Shown here: positions 36,580 through 45,551 of the stretch, in pieces
Layout of the letters: the number at the start of each line of letters is the position of its first letter
Position numbering within the stretch: position 1 is the stretch's first letter
Assembly: GCF_028369135.1 (NCBI RefSeq)
Contig: NZ_JAPWHW010000022.1
Coordinates: 1-52,241, forward strand
Direction: 5' to 3'
DNA length: 52,241 nucleotides
Origin: Roseovarius sp. ZX-A-9
GTDB lineage: Bacteria; Pseudomonadota; Alphaproteobacteria; Rhodobacterales; Rhodobacteraceae
The notes under the pieces: generated by a model
Database searches by the model: none
What the model saw: only the letters and a program-made list of their open reading frames with translations
What the model was told of the DNA's origin: nothing
Made by a program: the position numbers and the translations under genes

Positions 36580-37902
36580 ATGGTCCCCAAGCCCAACGCA
36601 TTGAACCGCGAGATTGATGAAGTCGAATATGCCGCAGGCAATCCGAATCCGCATCGGAAATACGGGCTGCCGGCAGAGATAAAGTTCTGCACCAAATGCT
36701 GCGTTTCCAACCAGCGGCCAAGTTCGACCGTCGAGTTTCGTCATACCGAGGCGTCGAAGAAGAAGACCATCCAGTTTGATGCCGAAGGTGTCTGCGATGC
36801 CTGCCGCATGGCCGAACGCAAGGCGCGCGAAATCGATTGGGACGAACGCGAGCGCAAGCTGGTTGAGCTGTGCGACAAATTCCGCAGCCGCAACGGATCC
36901 TATGACTGTCTGGTGCCGGGGTCGGGAGGCAAGGACAGCTTTTATCAGTCCTGGATGCTGAAATACAAATACGGCATGAACCCGCTGACCGTGACTTGGG
37001 CACCCAACATCTACACCGACTGGGGGCGCCATAATTTCGATGCTTGGATCAATTCGGGCATGGACAACTACCTGATGACCACCTCGGGGCGGTCCAAGCG
37101 GTTGTTGACGCGGCTGGCGGTCGAGAACATCTTTCACCCGTTCCAGCCCTTCATCCTCGGCCAGAAATGCTTTGCCCCGAAAATGGCGATCCTGTTCGGG
37201 ATCCCGCTGATCTTCTATGGCGAGAACGAGGCGGAATATGGCAACCCGATCGACGACAACGAAGATGCGAAACGCTCTTATGACTATTTCTCGACCGCCA
37301 GTGAGGAAGACATGTTCCTGGGCGGCGAAAGCATCGCGAGCCTGAGGGACAATTTCGGCATGACCCAAGCCGATCTGTCGCCCTTCCTGCCGTCGGACAT
37401 GAAGCCGCTGGAAGAGCTGGGCGCGCAGGTCCATTATCTGGGCTATTACCTGAAATGGCACCCGCAGGCGGCCTATTACTTTGCCGTCGAGAAGGGCGGT
37501 TTCCGCGCCTCGCCGGAGCGTACGGTCGGCACCTATTCGAAATACAACTCGATTGACGACAAGATTGACGATTTCCACTACTACACGACGTACATCAAGT
37601 TCGGTATCGGCCGCAGCACCTATGACGCCAGCCAGGAAGTGCGTTCGGGCGATATCGAACGCGACGAGGCGCTGGCGCTGATCAAGCGCTATGACGGCGA
37701 GTTTCCCGAACGCTGGGCCGACGAGATATTCCAGTACCTTAGCATCCCCGAAGAGGAGTTTCCGCAGGCCAGCAAGATGTTCGAACACCCGATGGTGACG
37801 CGCGACTATTTCGATGCGCTGGCCAACACGTTCCGTTCGCCGCATCTGTGGATGCGCGAATGCGGAGAGTGGAAACTGCGCCAACGAGCCTTCGACCATT
37901 GA
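36580..37902 (+). CDS. N-acetyl sugar amidotransferase (WbpG/PseA/LegA-like)
   Basis: This 440-residue protein has an N-terminal zinc-ribbon-like cysteine set (FCTKCCVSNQRPS at 36-48, CDAC at 72-75), then the PP-loop ATP pyrophosphatase motif SGGKDS (115-120). The family adenylates the acetamido group of a sugar and, with ammonia from HisH/HisF-type partners, converts it to an acetamidino group, as in the Pseudomonas O-antigen and Campylobacter flagellar glycans. HisF-like and HisH-like genes follow directly, which supports the call. Its length is slightly above the usual 370-385 because of an extended N terminus. Confidence 0.93.
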   Translation: MVPKPNALNREIDEVEYAAGNPNPHRKYGLPAEIKFCTKCCVSNQRPSSTVEFRHTEASKKKTIQFDAEGVCDACRMAERKAREIDWDERERKLVELCDKFRSRNGSYDCLVPGSGGKDSFYQSWMLKYKYGMNPLTVTWAPNIYTDWGRHNFDAWINSGMDNYLMTTSGRSKRLLTRLAVENIFHPFQPFILGQKCFAPKMAILFGIPLIFYGENEAEYGNPIDDNEDAKRSYDYFSTASEEDMFLGGESIASLRDNFGMTQADLSPFLPSDMKPLEELGAQVHYLGYYLKWHPQAAYYFAVEKGGFRASPERTVGTYSKYNSIDDKIDDFHYYTTYIKFGIGRSTYDASQEVRSGDIERDEALALIKRYDGEFPERWADEIFQYLSIPEEEFPQASKMFEHPMVTRDYFDALANTFRSPHLWMRECGEWKLRQRAFDH

Positions 37903-37911
37903 GGGTGACAG

Positions 37912-38712
37912 ATGCGTAACCTGCGGCTCATTCCTCGGCTCGACGTCAAGCAGAATTGGCTCATCAAGGGCGTGCAGATGGAGGGTTGGCGCAAGGTCGG
38001 CGACCCGGCCGAGGTGGCGCGCCGTTATGCCGCGCAAGGCGCGGACGAACTGGTCTTCATGGATGTGGTGGCCAGCCTCTACGAGCGCAACAACCTGCAC
38101 GAGATCGTCGAGCAGGTAGCATCGAGCGTATTCATTCCGCTGACCGTGGGCGGCGGCATCCGCACCCCCGAGGATGTGGGCCAGTTGCTGGCACGCGGCG
38201 CCGATAAGGTGGCGCTGAACACTGCCGCCACCCGCGACCCAAAACTCATTACCGAAATTTCCGACCAATTCGGTGCTCAGGCCACGGTGGTCTCGATCGA
38301 GGCGATCCGCAACGGCGCGGGCCGGTGGCAGGCGATGACCGACAATGGCCGCAACCATACTGGTCGCGACGCGGTGGAGTGGGCGCGTGAAGTCGAGGCC
38401 TGTGGCGCGGGAGAGTTGCTGGTTACTTCGATCGACTGCGACGGGCTGGGCAAGGGCTACGAGATCGACCTCATTCGCCGGATCACCGACGTGGTGGCGA
38501 TCCCGGTGGTGGCCTCGGGGGGAGTGGGCAGCGCCGCGCACCTGACTGACCTGATCGACCGGACCGAGGCTTCGGCTGCCGCGATCGCCCAGGCGCTGCA
38601 CTGGAAGAAGCTGACTATCGGTGACCTTCGGGCTGTGCTCGCCGGGGCGGGCTGTTTTGTGCGCCCGCTCCCGGAAGGCGTCGCGGACGGGTCGGTAGAG
38701 GCGCGCTCATGA
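37912..38712 (+). CDS. hisF: HisF-like synthase subunit partnering the amidotransferase
   Basis: This 266-residue TIM-barrel protein resembles imidazole glycerol phosphate synthase His[19 protein letters not shown] at the start, [22 protein letters not shown] and the catalytic-region [16 protein letters not shown]. It lies between the sugar amidotransferase and HisH genes and away from other his genes, so here it most likely channels ammonia from HisH to the amidotransferase. The next ATG overlaps its stop. Confidence 0.9.
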   Translation: MRNLRLIPRLDVKQNWLIKGVQMEGWRKVGDPAEVARRYAAQGADELVFMDVVASLYERNNLHEIVEQVASSVFIPLTVGGGIRTPEDVGQLLARGADKVALNTAATRDPKLITEISDQFGAQATVVSIEAIRNGAGRWQAMTDNGRNHTGRDAVEWAREVEACGAGELLVTSIDCDGLGKGYEIDLIRRITDVVAIPVVASGGVGSAAHLTDLIDRTEASAAAIAQALHWKKLTIGDLRAVLAGAGCFVRPLPEGVADGSVEARS

Positions 38713-39185
38713 ATTTCTTAATGCTACTCAACGGCTTGGACATCGCCCGCCATGTCTGTGCGATCGAGGGGGGCGAACCCTTCGTCGATCCGGAGGTCAT
38801 AAGCAAGGCCAAGCGCCAAGGCCACATGACAAGCTGGAAAAGTCAGCGGACCGGGGAAGACGCCACTCGCTTCCGCGAGGCGGTGCCCGGGGCGCATCTG
38901 ATCGCGCTCATCAACCCCTTGCACGATGGATCGGCGGCCAAGATCGACGGCGTGGGAGCTCAGGGAGCGGACAGTGTCATGCTGCCGATGTTCCACGACT
39001 GCCAGGCGTTGGAGCGGCTTCTCGACCTGCTGGGCAACAACCTCACAAACCTGCCCGGCATCCGGGGTGGTGGCAGGCTGCGTGATCGCGGCCGGCGCTA
39101 CGGTCAGCCGGGATATCGATACCCCTGCGCATATGCCTGTGCCCTGGCGGGGTCACAGTCTGATATGAAAAGGACCCTGGCGTGA
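38709..39185 (+). pseudogene. Truncated HpcH/HpaI-type aldolase fused to an acetyltransferase-like tail
   Basis: Residues 1 to about 112 read as the start of an aldolase/citrate-lyase-family protein (AVPGAHLIALINPLHDGSAA, GADSVMLPMFHDCQALERL). At about 39050 the homology stops. In the +1 frame the following bases give VVAGCVIAAGATVSRDIDTP, which looks like the end of a hexapeptide-repeat acetyltransferase and terminates just before hisH. The simplest reading is a deletion that joined the 5' half of one gene to the 3' end of another. The 158-residue reading frame that results is unlikely to be functional. It overlaps hisF by four bases and its stop overlaps the hisH GTG. Confidence 0.65.
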
Positions 39186-39832
39186 GTTCGAAATGTGCCG
39201 TCGTCGACTACGGAAGCGGCAACGTCTTCTCTGTCATGCATGCCCTGCGTAGCCTCGGGATTGAGGCCGATCTAAGCCGCGACCCGGAGCATATCGTGAC
39301 CGCAGACCGGGTGCTTCTACCCGGCGTCGGTGCCTTCGGGCGCGCCTCGCAGCAGCTGCGCAGCTCGGGCCTAGATGAAGCGATCGGGACGTTCATCGAA
39401 ACGGGCCGCCCCTTTCTTGGGATCTGCGTCGGCATGCAGCTGCTTATGGAAGAGGGCTATGAATTCGGCACCCATCCGGGCATGGGGATAATCCCAGGCA
39501 CGGTCGACAAGATCGACATCGCGGACGACGATGGGCGCCGCCTGCGCGTGCCGCTGATCGGCTGGCACGCGCTTGCCCCGCCACCGGGACAGGATGCGGG
39601 CATTTTTCGCGGCACCCCGCTGGAAGGCGTCCGCGACGGTGACGCCTATTACTTCGTCCATTCCTTTGCGGTCCGTCCCGCCAACCCGTCGGCAGTTTTG
39701 GCCACCGTAACTCATGCCGGACAACAAGTACCCGCGGCGATTCGCAAGGGTAATGTCATCGGCGTGCAGTTCCATCCCGAACGCAGCGGCGAGGCCGGTC
39801 TGGCCCTGCTCGACCGTTTCCTAAAACTCTGA
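39182..39832 (+). CDS. hisH: HisH-like glutamine amidotransferase
   Basis: The start is GTG at 39182 with AAAGGA upstream. The 216-residue class I glutaminase has the nucleophile in FLGICVGMQLLMEEG, the oxyanion region GVGAFGRA and the His-Glu pair in GVQFHPERSGEAG. It releases ammonia from glutamine, delivered through the HisF-like protein. Its pairing with the sugar amidotransferase rather than with histidine genes indicates a role in amidino-sugar synthesis. Confidence 0.93.
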   Translation: MSSKCAVVDYGSGNVFSVMHALRSLGIEADLSRDPEHIVTADRVLLPGVGAFGRASQQLRSSGLDEAIGTFIETGRPFLGICVGMQLLMEEGYEFGTHPGMGIIPGTVDKIDIADDDGRRLRVPLIGWHALAPPPGQDAGIFRGTPLEGVRDGDAYYFVHSFAVRPANPSAVLATVTHAGQQVPAAIRKGNVIGVQFHPERSGEAGLALLDRFLKL

Positions 39833-39846
39833 TCGGTGAGGTCCAC

Positions 39847-40908
39847 ATGCCCGAGACCACATACCCACGACCCGAGCGGATTCGGGATCAAACGCCGGAC
39901 CAGCTGCCAGGCACGCGACCGGTCCTGCTGTCAGGCGTCTATCGCAGTGGCACGACGTTTCTCACGGCAGTGCTCAACGCCATCCCAAATGTCGCGGCGG
40001 CCTCGTCGACAGTGAAATACCTGCGCTTCTGCTTGCCGCATCATCACGACCTCGAAGAACCCGCGGCGTTGTCGCACCTACTTGATGAGATCGCGGCCCG
40101 GATTTCGGCGCGCTGGTCGCTGTCGCTGGACGTTCCGGCCATCCATGCGAAGCTAGAAGGACAGAGCAAAACCCATGCCGCGGTCTATGACGCGGTGATG
40201 AAATCACTGCTTTTGGGGGGAGGCGCCACCCGTTGGGCGGAAAAGCTAGCGATGCAGTGGCGCGATATCCCGCTATTTCTGGACATGTTCCCCGACGGCC
40301 AGGCGATCCACATCTTCCGAGATCCGCGCGATGTGACGGCCTCCTACAAGAAGATGACCTACGAGCCCTGGCCTGCCTTCCTCGACGCCTGTCTAAACTG
40401 CAAGGCAGCGATGATCGAGTTACCGGAGATGCAGGCGCGCTATGGCGCTGAGCGACTGATGCTCCTACGCGCCGAGGATCTAGCTACGGACCTGGCTGGC
40501 TCCATGGAGAAGATATGCGCTTTTCTCGGCGAGCCCTTCAGCCTCGATTTGGCCCGGATCGAGGAGTTCGGCGACATCAAGGGCGAGGATTGGCGCACCA
40601 ATTCGTCCTTCGACGAAGAGGGGCGCAACTATACCGAAGCAGCGCCCCGATGGGTGGGGGAGCTCAGCCCAGAGGAGCTCTTTCTGGTTGAGGTGATCTG
40701 CCAGCCCCAGATGGCGGGCCTCGGCTACGCCGGCAGCGGTCAAGATGTCTCGGCGCTCGACGGGTGTGCGTTAGGGGCGCTTCTCGCCGATCCATGGATT
40801 GCCGGGCGGATCTGTACATACCTGACCACCGGCATCCCCGCGCAGGGTTATCGCAGCGATCCCTACCGCACCGAAATGGAAATCGTCTTCGGGACCGGTC
40901 GGACTTGA
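39847..40908 (+). CDS. PAPS-dependent sulfotransferase-family protein
   Basis: This 353-residue cytosolic protein has the 5'-phosphosulfate loop LLSGVYRSGTTFL (about 27-39) and the 3'-phosphate motif IHIFRDPRDVTASYKKM typical of sulfotransferases. It would transfer sulfate from PAPS to a hydroxyl, here probably of a sugar in the glycan being made. It starts 14 bases after hisH, and its stop overlaps the TTG start of the next gene. Sulfated polysaccharide is common in marine bacteria. The exact acceptor is not evident. Confidence 0.88.
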   Translation: MPETTYPRPERIRDQTPDQLPGTRPVLLSGVYRSGTTFLTAVLNAIPNVAAASSTVKYLRFCLPHHHDLEEPAALSHLLDEIAARISARWSLSLDVPAIHAKLEGQSKTHAAVYDAVMKSLLLGGGATRWAEKLAMQWRDIPLFLDMFPDGQAIHIFRDPRDVTASYKKMTYEPWPAFLDACLNCKAAMIELPEMQARYGAERLMLLRAEDLATDLAGSMEKICAFLGEPFSLDLARIEEFGDIKGEDWRTNSSFDEEGRNYTEAAPRWVGELSPEELFLVEVICQPQMAGLGYAGSGQDVSALDGCALGALLADPWIAGRICTYLTTGIPAQGYRSDPYRTEMEIVFGTGRT

Positions 40909-42158
40909 GCGCGCGCGCCCTCCGTCCGCTACTGGCCAGCTATGGCGGCGGCCATGTGCAAATCGTTGCGGCGCTGGCCCGCGCCTTTGCGGCGCGCCGC
41001 GACGCGCCCGACATCATTGGCTTTACTACCGCGCACGCCGAATTGGGACGCCAGGGCATAGCGGCGCAGCCGGTTTCGGCGCTGCTCGACCCCGCAGAGG
41101 ATGCCGAATGGGTGGCGCTGGCCGGTGAATTCACCACCGCTGCCACACATCCGGACATTCCGGTCGAGGAAACTCGCGCCTATTTCGCTCTAGGCCTGCG
41201 CGATCTGGCGCAGGCCCAGGGCCGCGAGGCGGCGCTAGCGCGGGTTCGCCGAGAGGGCCGGACCGCATTCGAGCCGGTGAACACAATGCGCCGATACCTG
41301 CGTTGGACCCGTCCCGACATCGTCATCACCACCACCAGCCCGCGGTTCGAATGCGCTCTGCAGAAGGCCGCGCGCCTGGAAGGCATTCCTGGCTTGGCGG
41401 TGGGCGATCTCTTTCTAGTCAAGGACCGCGCTTGGATTTTGCAGGAAGGCTACGCGCCGCATCTGGCCGTGCTGTCAGCCGAGGTGGCGCGCGCGCTCGT
41501 GACCGACGGCTTTGACGAAAGCGGCATCCGTGTCACCGGCAACCCCGCCTTCGACCGCCTAGCCCCCGGCCCGGGGGACGCCGCGCGCCGCGATGTCCTG
41601 CGGGCGCGATTGGGGTTGGACGACCGGACCGTTATCCTTTTCCCTGCCCCCGGCGCGCAAATGTCGATGATCGGCCGGCCTTTCCTGCAGATGACTGACG
41701 TGGTTGCGTCGCTCGAGGATTTCTGTCGCGGCGATCCGCGCTATGCCTATCTGATCCGGGCACATCCTAACCGGCCCATGACACTGCCGGGGGACGCGCG
41801 ATATGGCATGCTGGACGATGGCAGCCTGCTCGGCCCCGAAGACGCGATCTTAGTGGCGGACGTCGTTTGCGTCGAGGCCAGCACCATGGGATTGCAGGCC
41901 GCGCTGACCGGCAAGCCGGTGATCTGTGTTGGCTTTGCCGATTATGTGCTTTATCCGGAGTTCGGTTTGGGACGGGCGGCGGCAGACATGGCCGAGGCCG
42001 TGGCAATCCTGCGGGCGGGGCAAGCGCATGCGGTCGCCGGTTTCGAGATGCCGCCCTTGGGCAGTGCCTCCGCCAATGTCCTCGCCTATGTTGACGAGAT
42101 TCTATTGCAGCACGCAGATTCAAATTCACCTAATCAGACCTACGGAGAAGCGCAATGA
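40905..42158 (+). CDS. GT-B-fold protein (glycosyltransferase or sugar epimerase-like)
   Basis: The start is TTG at 40905, overlapping the sulfotransferase stop; the upstream open frame lies over that gene. The 417-residue protein has the two-domain GT-B pattern: a glycine-rich N-terminal loop (LLASYGGGHVQIVAALARAF), MRRYLRWTRPDIVITTTSPR in the middle, and a C-terminal VFPAPGAQMS and YLIRAHPNRP, then VCVEASTMGLQAALTGKPVI, which resembles the sugar-nucleotide site of MurG- and WecB-like proteins. It could add a sugar or act as an epimerase. I cannot choose between these from the sequence. Confidence 0.7.
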   Translation: MSARALRPLLASYGGGHVQIVAALARAFAARRDAPDIIGFTTAHAELGRQGIAAQPVSALLDPAEDAEWVALAGEFTTAATHPDIPVEETRAYFALGLRDLAQAQGREAALARVRREGRTAFEPVNTMRRYLRWTRPDIVITTTSPRFECALQKAARLEGIPGLAVGDLFLVKDRAWILQEGYAPHLAVLSAEVARALVTDGFDESGIRVTGNPAFDRLAPGPGDAARRDVLRARLGLDDRTVILFPAPGAQMSMIGRPFLQMTDVVASLEDFCRGDPRYAYLIRAHPNRPMTLPGDARYGMLDDGSLLGPEDAILVADVVCVEASTMGLQAALTGKPVICVGFADYVLYPEFGLGRAAADMAEAVAILRAGQAHAVAGFEMPPLGSASANVLAYVDEILLQHADSNSPNQTYGEAQ

Positions 42159-42952
42159 CCGGGATCGACGACCCCCGCGCCGCATACTGGAACGAGACTT
42201 ATCGCAAATACTGGCAAGACCGCGTGGCCGAGGCGGGTGAGGCTGTACAATCACAGGTCCAAAAGGGCGATGCGCGCACAGAAGGCGATTGGGTCTATGA
42301 GCGGGTCTTTGCCGCTCATCCGTTCCGGACGGGCCGGGTTCTGGACGTGGGCTGCGCCTGGGGCCGGATGTTCAAAATCTACCGCGAGTACGGGCTGGCG
42401 GTGTCGGGCGTGGACATATCCGAAACGATGATCGAGGCCGCGCGAGAGGGCCATGGCGGGGCCGATGGGATCGAGGCGCTGGAAGTGGCCACGGCGGAAA
42501 CCTTGCCCTTCGAGGATGCGTCTTTTGAAAACCTCGTATGCGTTGCGGTCTTCGACGCCACCTATCAGCATCTCGCGCTGGCAGAGTTCCTACGCGTGCT
42601 CAAGCCCGCCGGGCGGCTTTACCTCACTGGTAAGAGCGACCGCTACGCCTTCGATGACGATCTGGCGCTGGCCGCTGAGACAGGCGCCCGGTCAAAGGGC
42701 CATCCCAACCATTTCACCGATGTGCCAGCGATGCGCGCGGCGCTGTCCGATCTGGGCTGCCGCGAGGTGGCGACTTACGGCTTTGCACGGCGCGGCGATT
42801 TCGCCGAATTCAACCATTCGAACACGCTTGAGGCCCCGTTCTACGAATGGTTCCTCGTCATTGATGCACCGCAGACATCCGGCAAACCCGATCTTGCCCC
42901 TTTTGCCTCGGACTATTCGCGCACCTTTCTCACCCAGGAGGCCGGTTTATGA
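42155..42952 (+). CDS. Class I SAM-dependent methyltransferase
   Basis: This 265-residue protein has the SAM-binding motif RVLDVGCAWGRMF (about 61-73), the acidic loop SGVDISETMIEAA and the post-motif ENLVCVAVFDATYQHL. It overlaps its neighbours by four bases on both sides. In this locus it probably methylates a sugar or the glycan end, but small-molecule targets cannot be excluded. Confidence 0.9.
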   Translation: MTGIDDPRAAYWNETYRKYWQDRVAEAGEAVQSQVQKGDARTEGDWVYERVFAAHPFRTGRVLDVGCAWGRMFKIYREYGLAVSGVDISETMIEAAREGHGGADGIEALEVATAETLPFEDASFENLVCVAVFDATYQHLALAEFLRVLKPAGRLYLTGKSDRYAFDDDLALAAETGARSKGHPNHFTDVPAMRAALSDLGCREVATYGFARRGDFAEFNHSNTLEAPFYEWFLVIDAPQTSGKPDLAPFASDYSRTFLTQEAGL

Positions 42953-44298
42953 CCGCTGCGACCGTTCATTTCCTGCATGCCATCGACACGGAAGGCCCAC
43001 TCTACGAATCGCTTCAGGCCAGTTTCGAGCGGTTGGACGAGCTTTTCGGTATCACGAACCTGCCGCGCACGCGCGAGACCTTGCGCCAGTTGCAGGAGGG
43101 CGAGATCAATCTGGGCGGCAAGGAAGACGAGATCCGCCAGCTTCTGCGCGGTCACCGGATCAACTACATGGATAACTGGCCCAAGGTGGATGCGATGCTC
43201 GACCGGGTGATGGACCCTGGATTTCGCATGAGCCGTCCCGACAGTTTCGGGCAGGGTTGGGTCTATAACTGGTTCTGTCTCGATCATGTGGAGTTCAAGG
43301 TCAACCCGCGGCGCCGGGCGATGGGTTATCACGCGATCCACGACCATTATCTGCAGCGCACCAGCGAACAACCTGATTGCCGCGACGAGATCCAGTGGCA
43401 TTTCCACCCGATGTCCACCTATCGCGAGGCGCATCGCTGCGCCACATCCTTCGTCAACTCGCCGCATCTGCACGAAACGCTGGCGCGGCGCATCATCGAG
43501 CGGGGGTTCTTCCCGTCGGTCTACCGCGCCGGGTTCCAGACCGAGCGGCCCGACAGCAACTTCTTTCTGGAACAATGGATACCGTTCGACATCTCCAACA
43601 CTGCGCTCGACCCGCGGCAGGCCTGGACCGATTCCATCGACCTGCGGAACGGCCGCTCGGGAGACTGGCGGCGGGCGCGCCACGACTGGACGCCCTACCA
43701 CCCGCATCACGATAATTACCAGCTGGAAGGCGCCTGCCGACGCTGGATCGGGCGCGCGCTGAACTTGATGAACCGATTTGCTAACCTGGAATACTTTGAG
43801 ATCGAAAAGGCCTTTGCCCAGGCCGCCGAGGGCCGACCGGCGTTGGTCGGCATGGCCAGCCACGATTTCCGCGATCTGGGTCCCGAGGTGGAAGAGGTGC
43901 GCGACATGATCGATCGTGCCCGCAAAGCCTATCCGGACGTCCCCTACCGGTTCTGCGGGGCAAACGAGGCGTTTCAGCGCACGCTGGATCTGCCGGTGGA
44001 AACCACGCCGCAGTTGGATTTGTCACTGGAACTTGATTCCAACCCCACGGATGATGTGCCCAACCTCACGGTGCGCACTCTGGCTGGCCAGGTATTCGGG
44101 CCGCAGCCATTCTTGGCGATCGAGACGCGCGGCCAGCGTTTTATCCACGACAATCTCGATTTTGACACCAAGGACGGCACCTGGTTCTACGCCTTCCACA
44201 GCGATACGCTGCCCTTCGATGACGTGCGCCGGATCGGCGTGGGCGCAAATGATGCGTTCGGGCGGAGCTCTGTGAAGGTCATCGAAATCGTCCCCTGA
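42949..44298 (+). CDS. Polysaccharide deacetylase-like (NodB-type fold) protein
   Basis: This 449-residue protein shows the barrel landmarks of the NodB/CE4 superfamily: an early metal-type motif HAIDTEGPL (Asp13), a histidine-rich strand EIQWHFHPMSTYREAH, and FFPSVYRAGFQTERPDSNFF, reminiscent of the motif-3 RxPxG region. The C-terminal third (about 340-449) is a separate beta-rich part. It may remove acetyl groups from the glycan or its precursor, which would suit a locus making amidino or sulfated sugars. The match is by motif only, and some catalytic residues may be missing. Confidence 0.6.
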   Translation: MTAATVHFLHAIDTEGPLYESLQASFERLDELFGITNLPRTRETLRQLQEGEINLGGKEDEIRQLLRGHRINYMDNWPKVDAMLDRVMDPGFRMSRPDSFGQGWVYNWFCLDHVEFKVNPRRRAMGYHAIHDHYLQRTSEQPDCRDEIQWHFHPMSTYREAHRCATSFVNSPHLHETLARRIIERGFFPSVYRAGFQTERPDSNFFLEQWIPFDISNTALDPRQAWTDSIDLRNGRSGDWRRARHDWTPYHPHHDNYQLEGACRRWIGRALNLMNRFANLEYFEIEKAFAQAAEGRPALVGMASHDFRDLGPEVEEVRDMIDRARKAYPDVPYRFCGANEAFQRTLDLPVETTPQLDLSLELDSNPTDDVPNLTVRTLAGQVFGPQPFLAIETRGQRFIHDNLDFDTKDGTWFYAFHSDTLPFDDVRRIGVGANDAFGRSSVKVIEIVP

Positions 44299-44311
44299 GC
44301 GGAGCCGCGAC

Positions 44312-45313
44312 ATGCAGACGAGAAATCCCAGGCTGACCCTGTCTAGGCTTTACGCCATGCCAGCGGCCGTGCTGGTGCTGTTCAATTTCCTGCATCTGGT
44401 CGGACTCAAGTCATTCCACCCTTGGCCGCAGGTCATCCTGCTGTGGGGCAGCGGCATAGACATGTTCGACTATATCCATCATTTCCACTTCTACCGGCTG
44501 ATGGTTGCCTCGCCGGGGCTGCGGCTAGAGGATATCTTTCCGGGGCACGGCTTCTCGGTCTATATCTCGGCCTACCTTGCGGTCTCGACGCTCTATTTCG
44601 CGAAGCTTCACAAGCTTGTCTCCGGGCGGAGACCACAGATCTGGGCCTGGGCCCTTTTTCTGAGCCTTTTTTTATTAATGAATGGACGCGGCGCGATCGG
44701 TTGGGTCGGGTGGCTGCTGTGCGTGCATGCCTGTTTGGGTGTCGCGGCGGGCCTGTGGCCTGGGCTGGCCATGCGAACGGTTCTGCAATGCGTCTTGGGA
44801 CTGATGCTGACCGTGGTTTCGTCCGGGATTTTCGTCTGCACCCTCGCCCTTTTCGGCTATTTCATCTTCGTCAAATCCGGGACACGGCGGACTTGGACCC
44901 TGCGACGCCTGTCCCCCGCCCGGCTAGCCGGGCTCGTCCTTGTTTTTGTGCTGCTACCAGTCACCACCTATTTTGTGTTTGATCACCTTGCCGAGGCCCT
45001 AACCAAGGCGATACTGTTCTACGGCCCCGGCCTAGAGGGCCTGATCGGGATCGCCACGCATGGCATCGCCTCACAGATTGACAAGATCACGCTGGTGCAT
45101 GTCTTTGCCGCAGGGATCATGATCATCCTGTTCATTCTGTTCATCCTGTCCGGTTTTCCAGAAAGGATCGGCAAGGATGTCGTCGTCATCATCCTAATCG
45201 CCCTTGTCGGTGGCGTTTTCGGCCTGACCATTCTGACGCTGGCCTTTCCGCTGATCATCATCGCAACGGCCAAATTGATCCGATTTCGCCTCATCTGGCG
45301 TTCGGCAGGGTAA
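44312..45313 (+). CDS. Polytopic membrane protein of unknown function
   Basis: This 333-residue protein has about eight hydrophobic segments (for example VLQCVLGLMLTVVSSGIFVC, LAGLVLVFVLLPVTTYFVF and VHVFAAGIMIILFILFILSG) and a periplasmic-looking loop with DIFPGHGFSVYISAYLAV. In a polysaccharide locus the missing membrane functions are the flippase and polymerase. Its size is below typical Wzy proteins (about 400), but a polymerase-like role is possible. GGAG lies before the ATG. Confidence 0.6.
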   Translation: MQTRNPRLTLSRLYAMPAAVLVLFNFLHLVGLKSFHPWPQVILLWGSGIDMFDYIHHFHFYRLMVASPGLRLEDIFPGHGFSVYISAYLAVSTLYFAKLHKLVSGRRPQIWAWALFLSLFLLMNGRGAIGWVGWLLCVHACLGVAAGLWPGLAMRTVLQCVLGLMLTVVSSGIFVCTLALFGYFIFVKSGTRRTWTLRRLSPARLAGLVLVFVLLPVTTYFVFDHLAEALTKAILFYGPGLEGLIGIATHGIASQIDKITLVHVFAAGIMIILFILFILSGFPERIGKDVVVIILIALVGGVFGLTILTLAFPLIIIATAKLIRFRLIWRSAG

Positions 45314-45380
45314 AACTCGTCACCTTATTCCTTTCGACCTCGCAGTTGCTGATCGGGCGACTGTCTGGATTCGTGCGGGA

Positions 45381-45521
45381 ATGGCTGACCGCGCGATCGC
45401 GGTGGCGCGCGCCTTGCCCGGCTCGTTCGTAAACCACTATGGTGCCGGCGATGCCGACTGCCACTTGCTGGACGCGCTTGACCTCGACCGTGTCCGCTTG
45501 AAGAAACGCAATGGCTATTGA
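45381..45521 (+). other. Short open frame, possible gene remnant
   Basis: A 46-codon frame from ATG 45381 reads GSFVNHYGAGDADCHLLDAL and DRVRLKKRNGY. The same frame is open and protein-like upstream to about 45320 (HLIPFDLAVADRATVWIRAG). It looks like the C-terminal end of a larger protein whose front is missing. No family is recognised. Confidence 0.3.
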
Positions 45522-45551
45522 AGCGGCACTATACCAACGAAGGAAATACGA

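Noticed and set aside
36472..38601. A 709-codon open frame on the minus strand
   Set aside because: It lies antisense to the amidotransferase and HisF-like genes, which have clear motifs. Its translation is His/Arg-rich and unrecognisable, as expected from a high-GC shadow.
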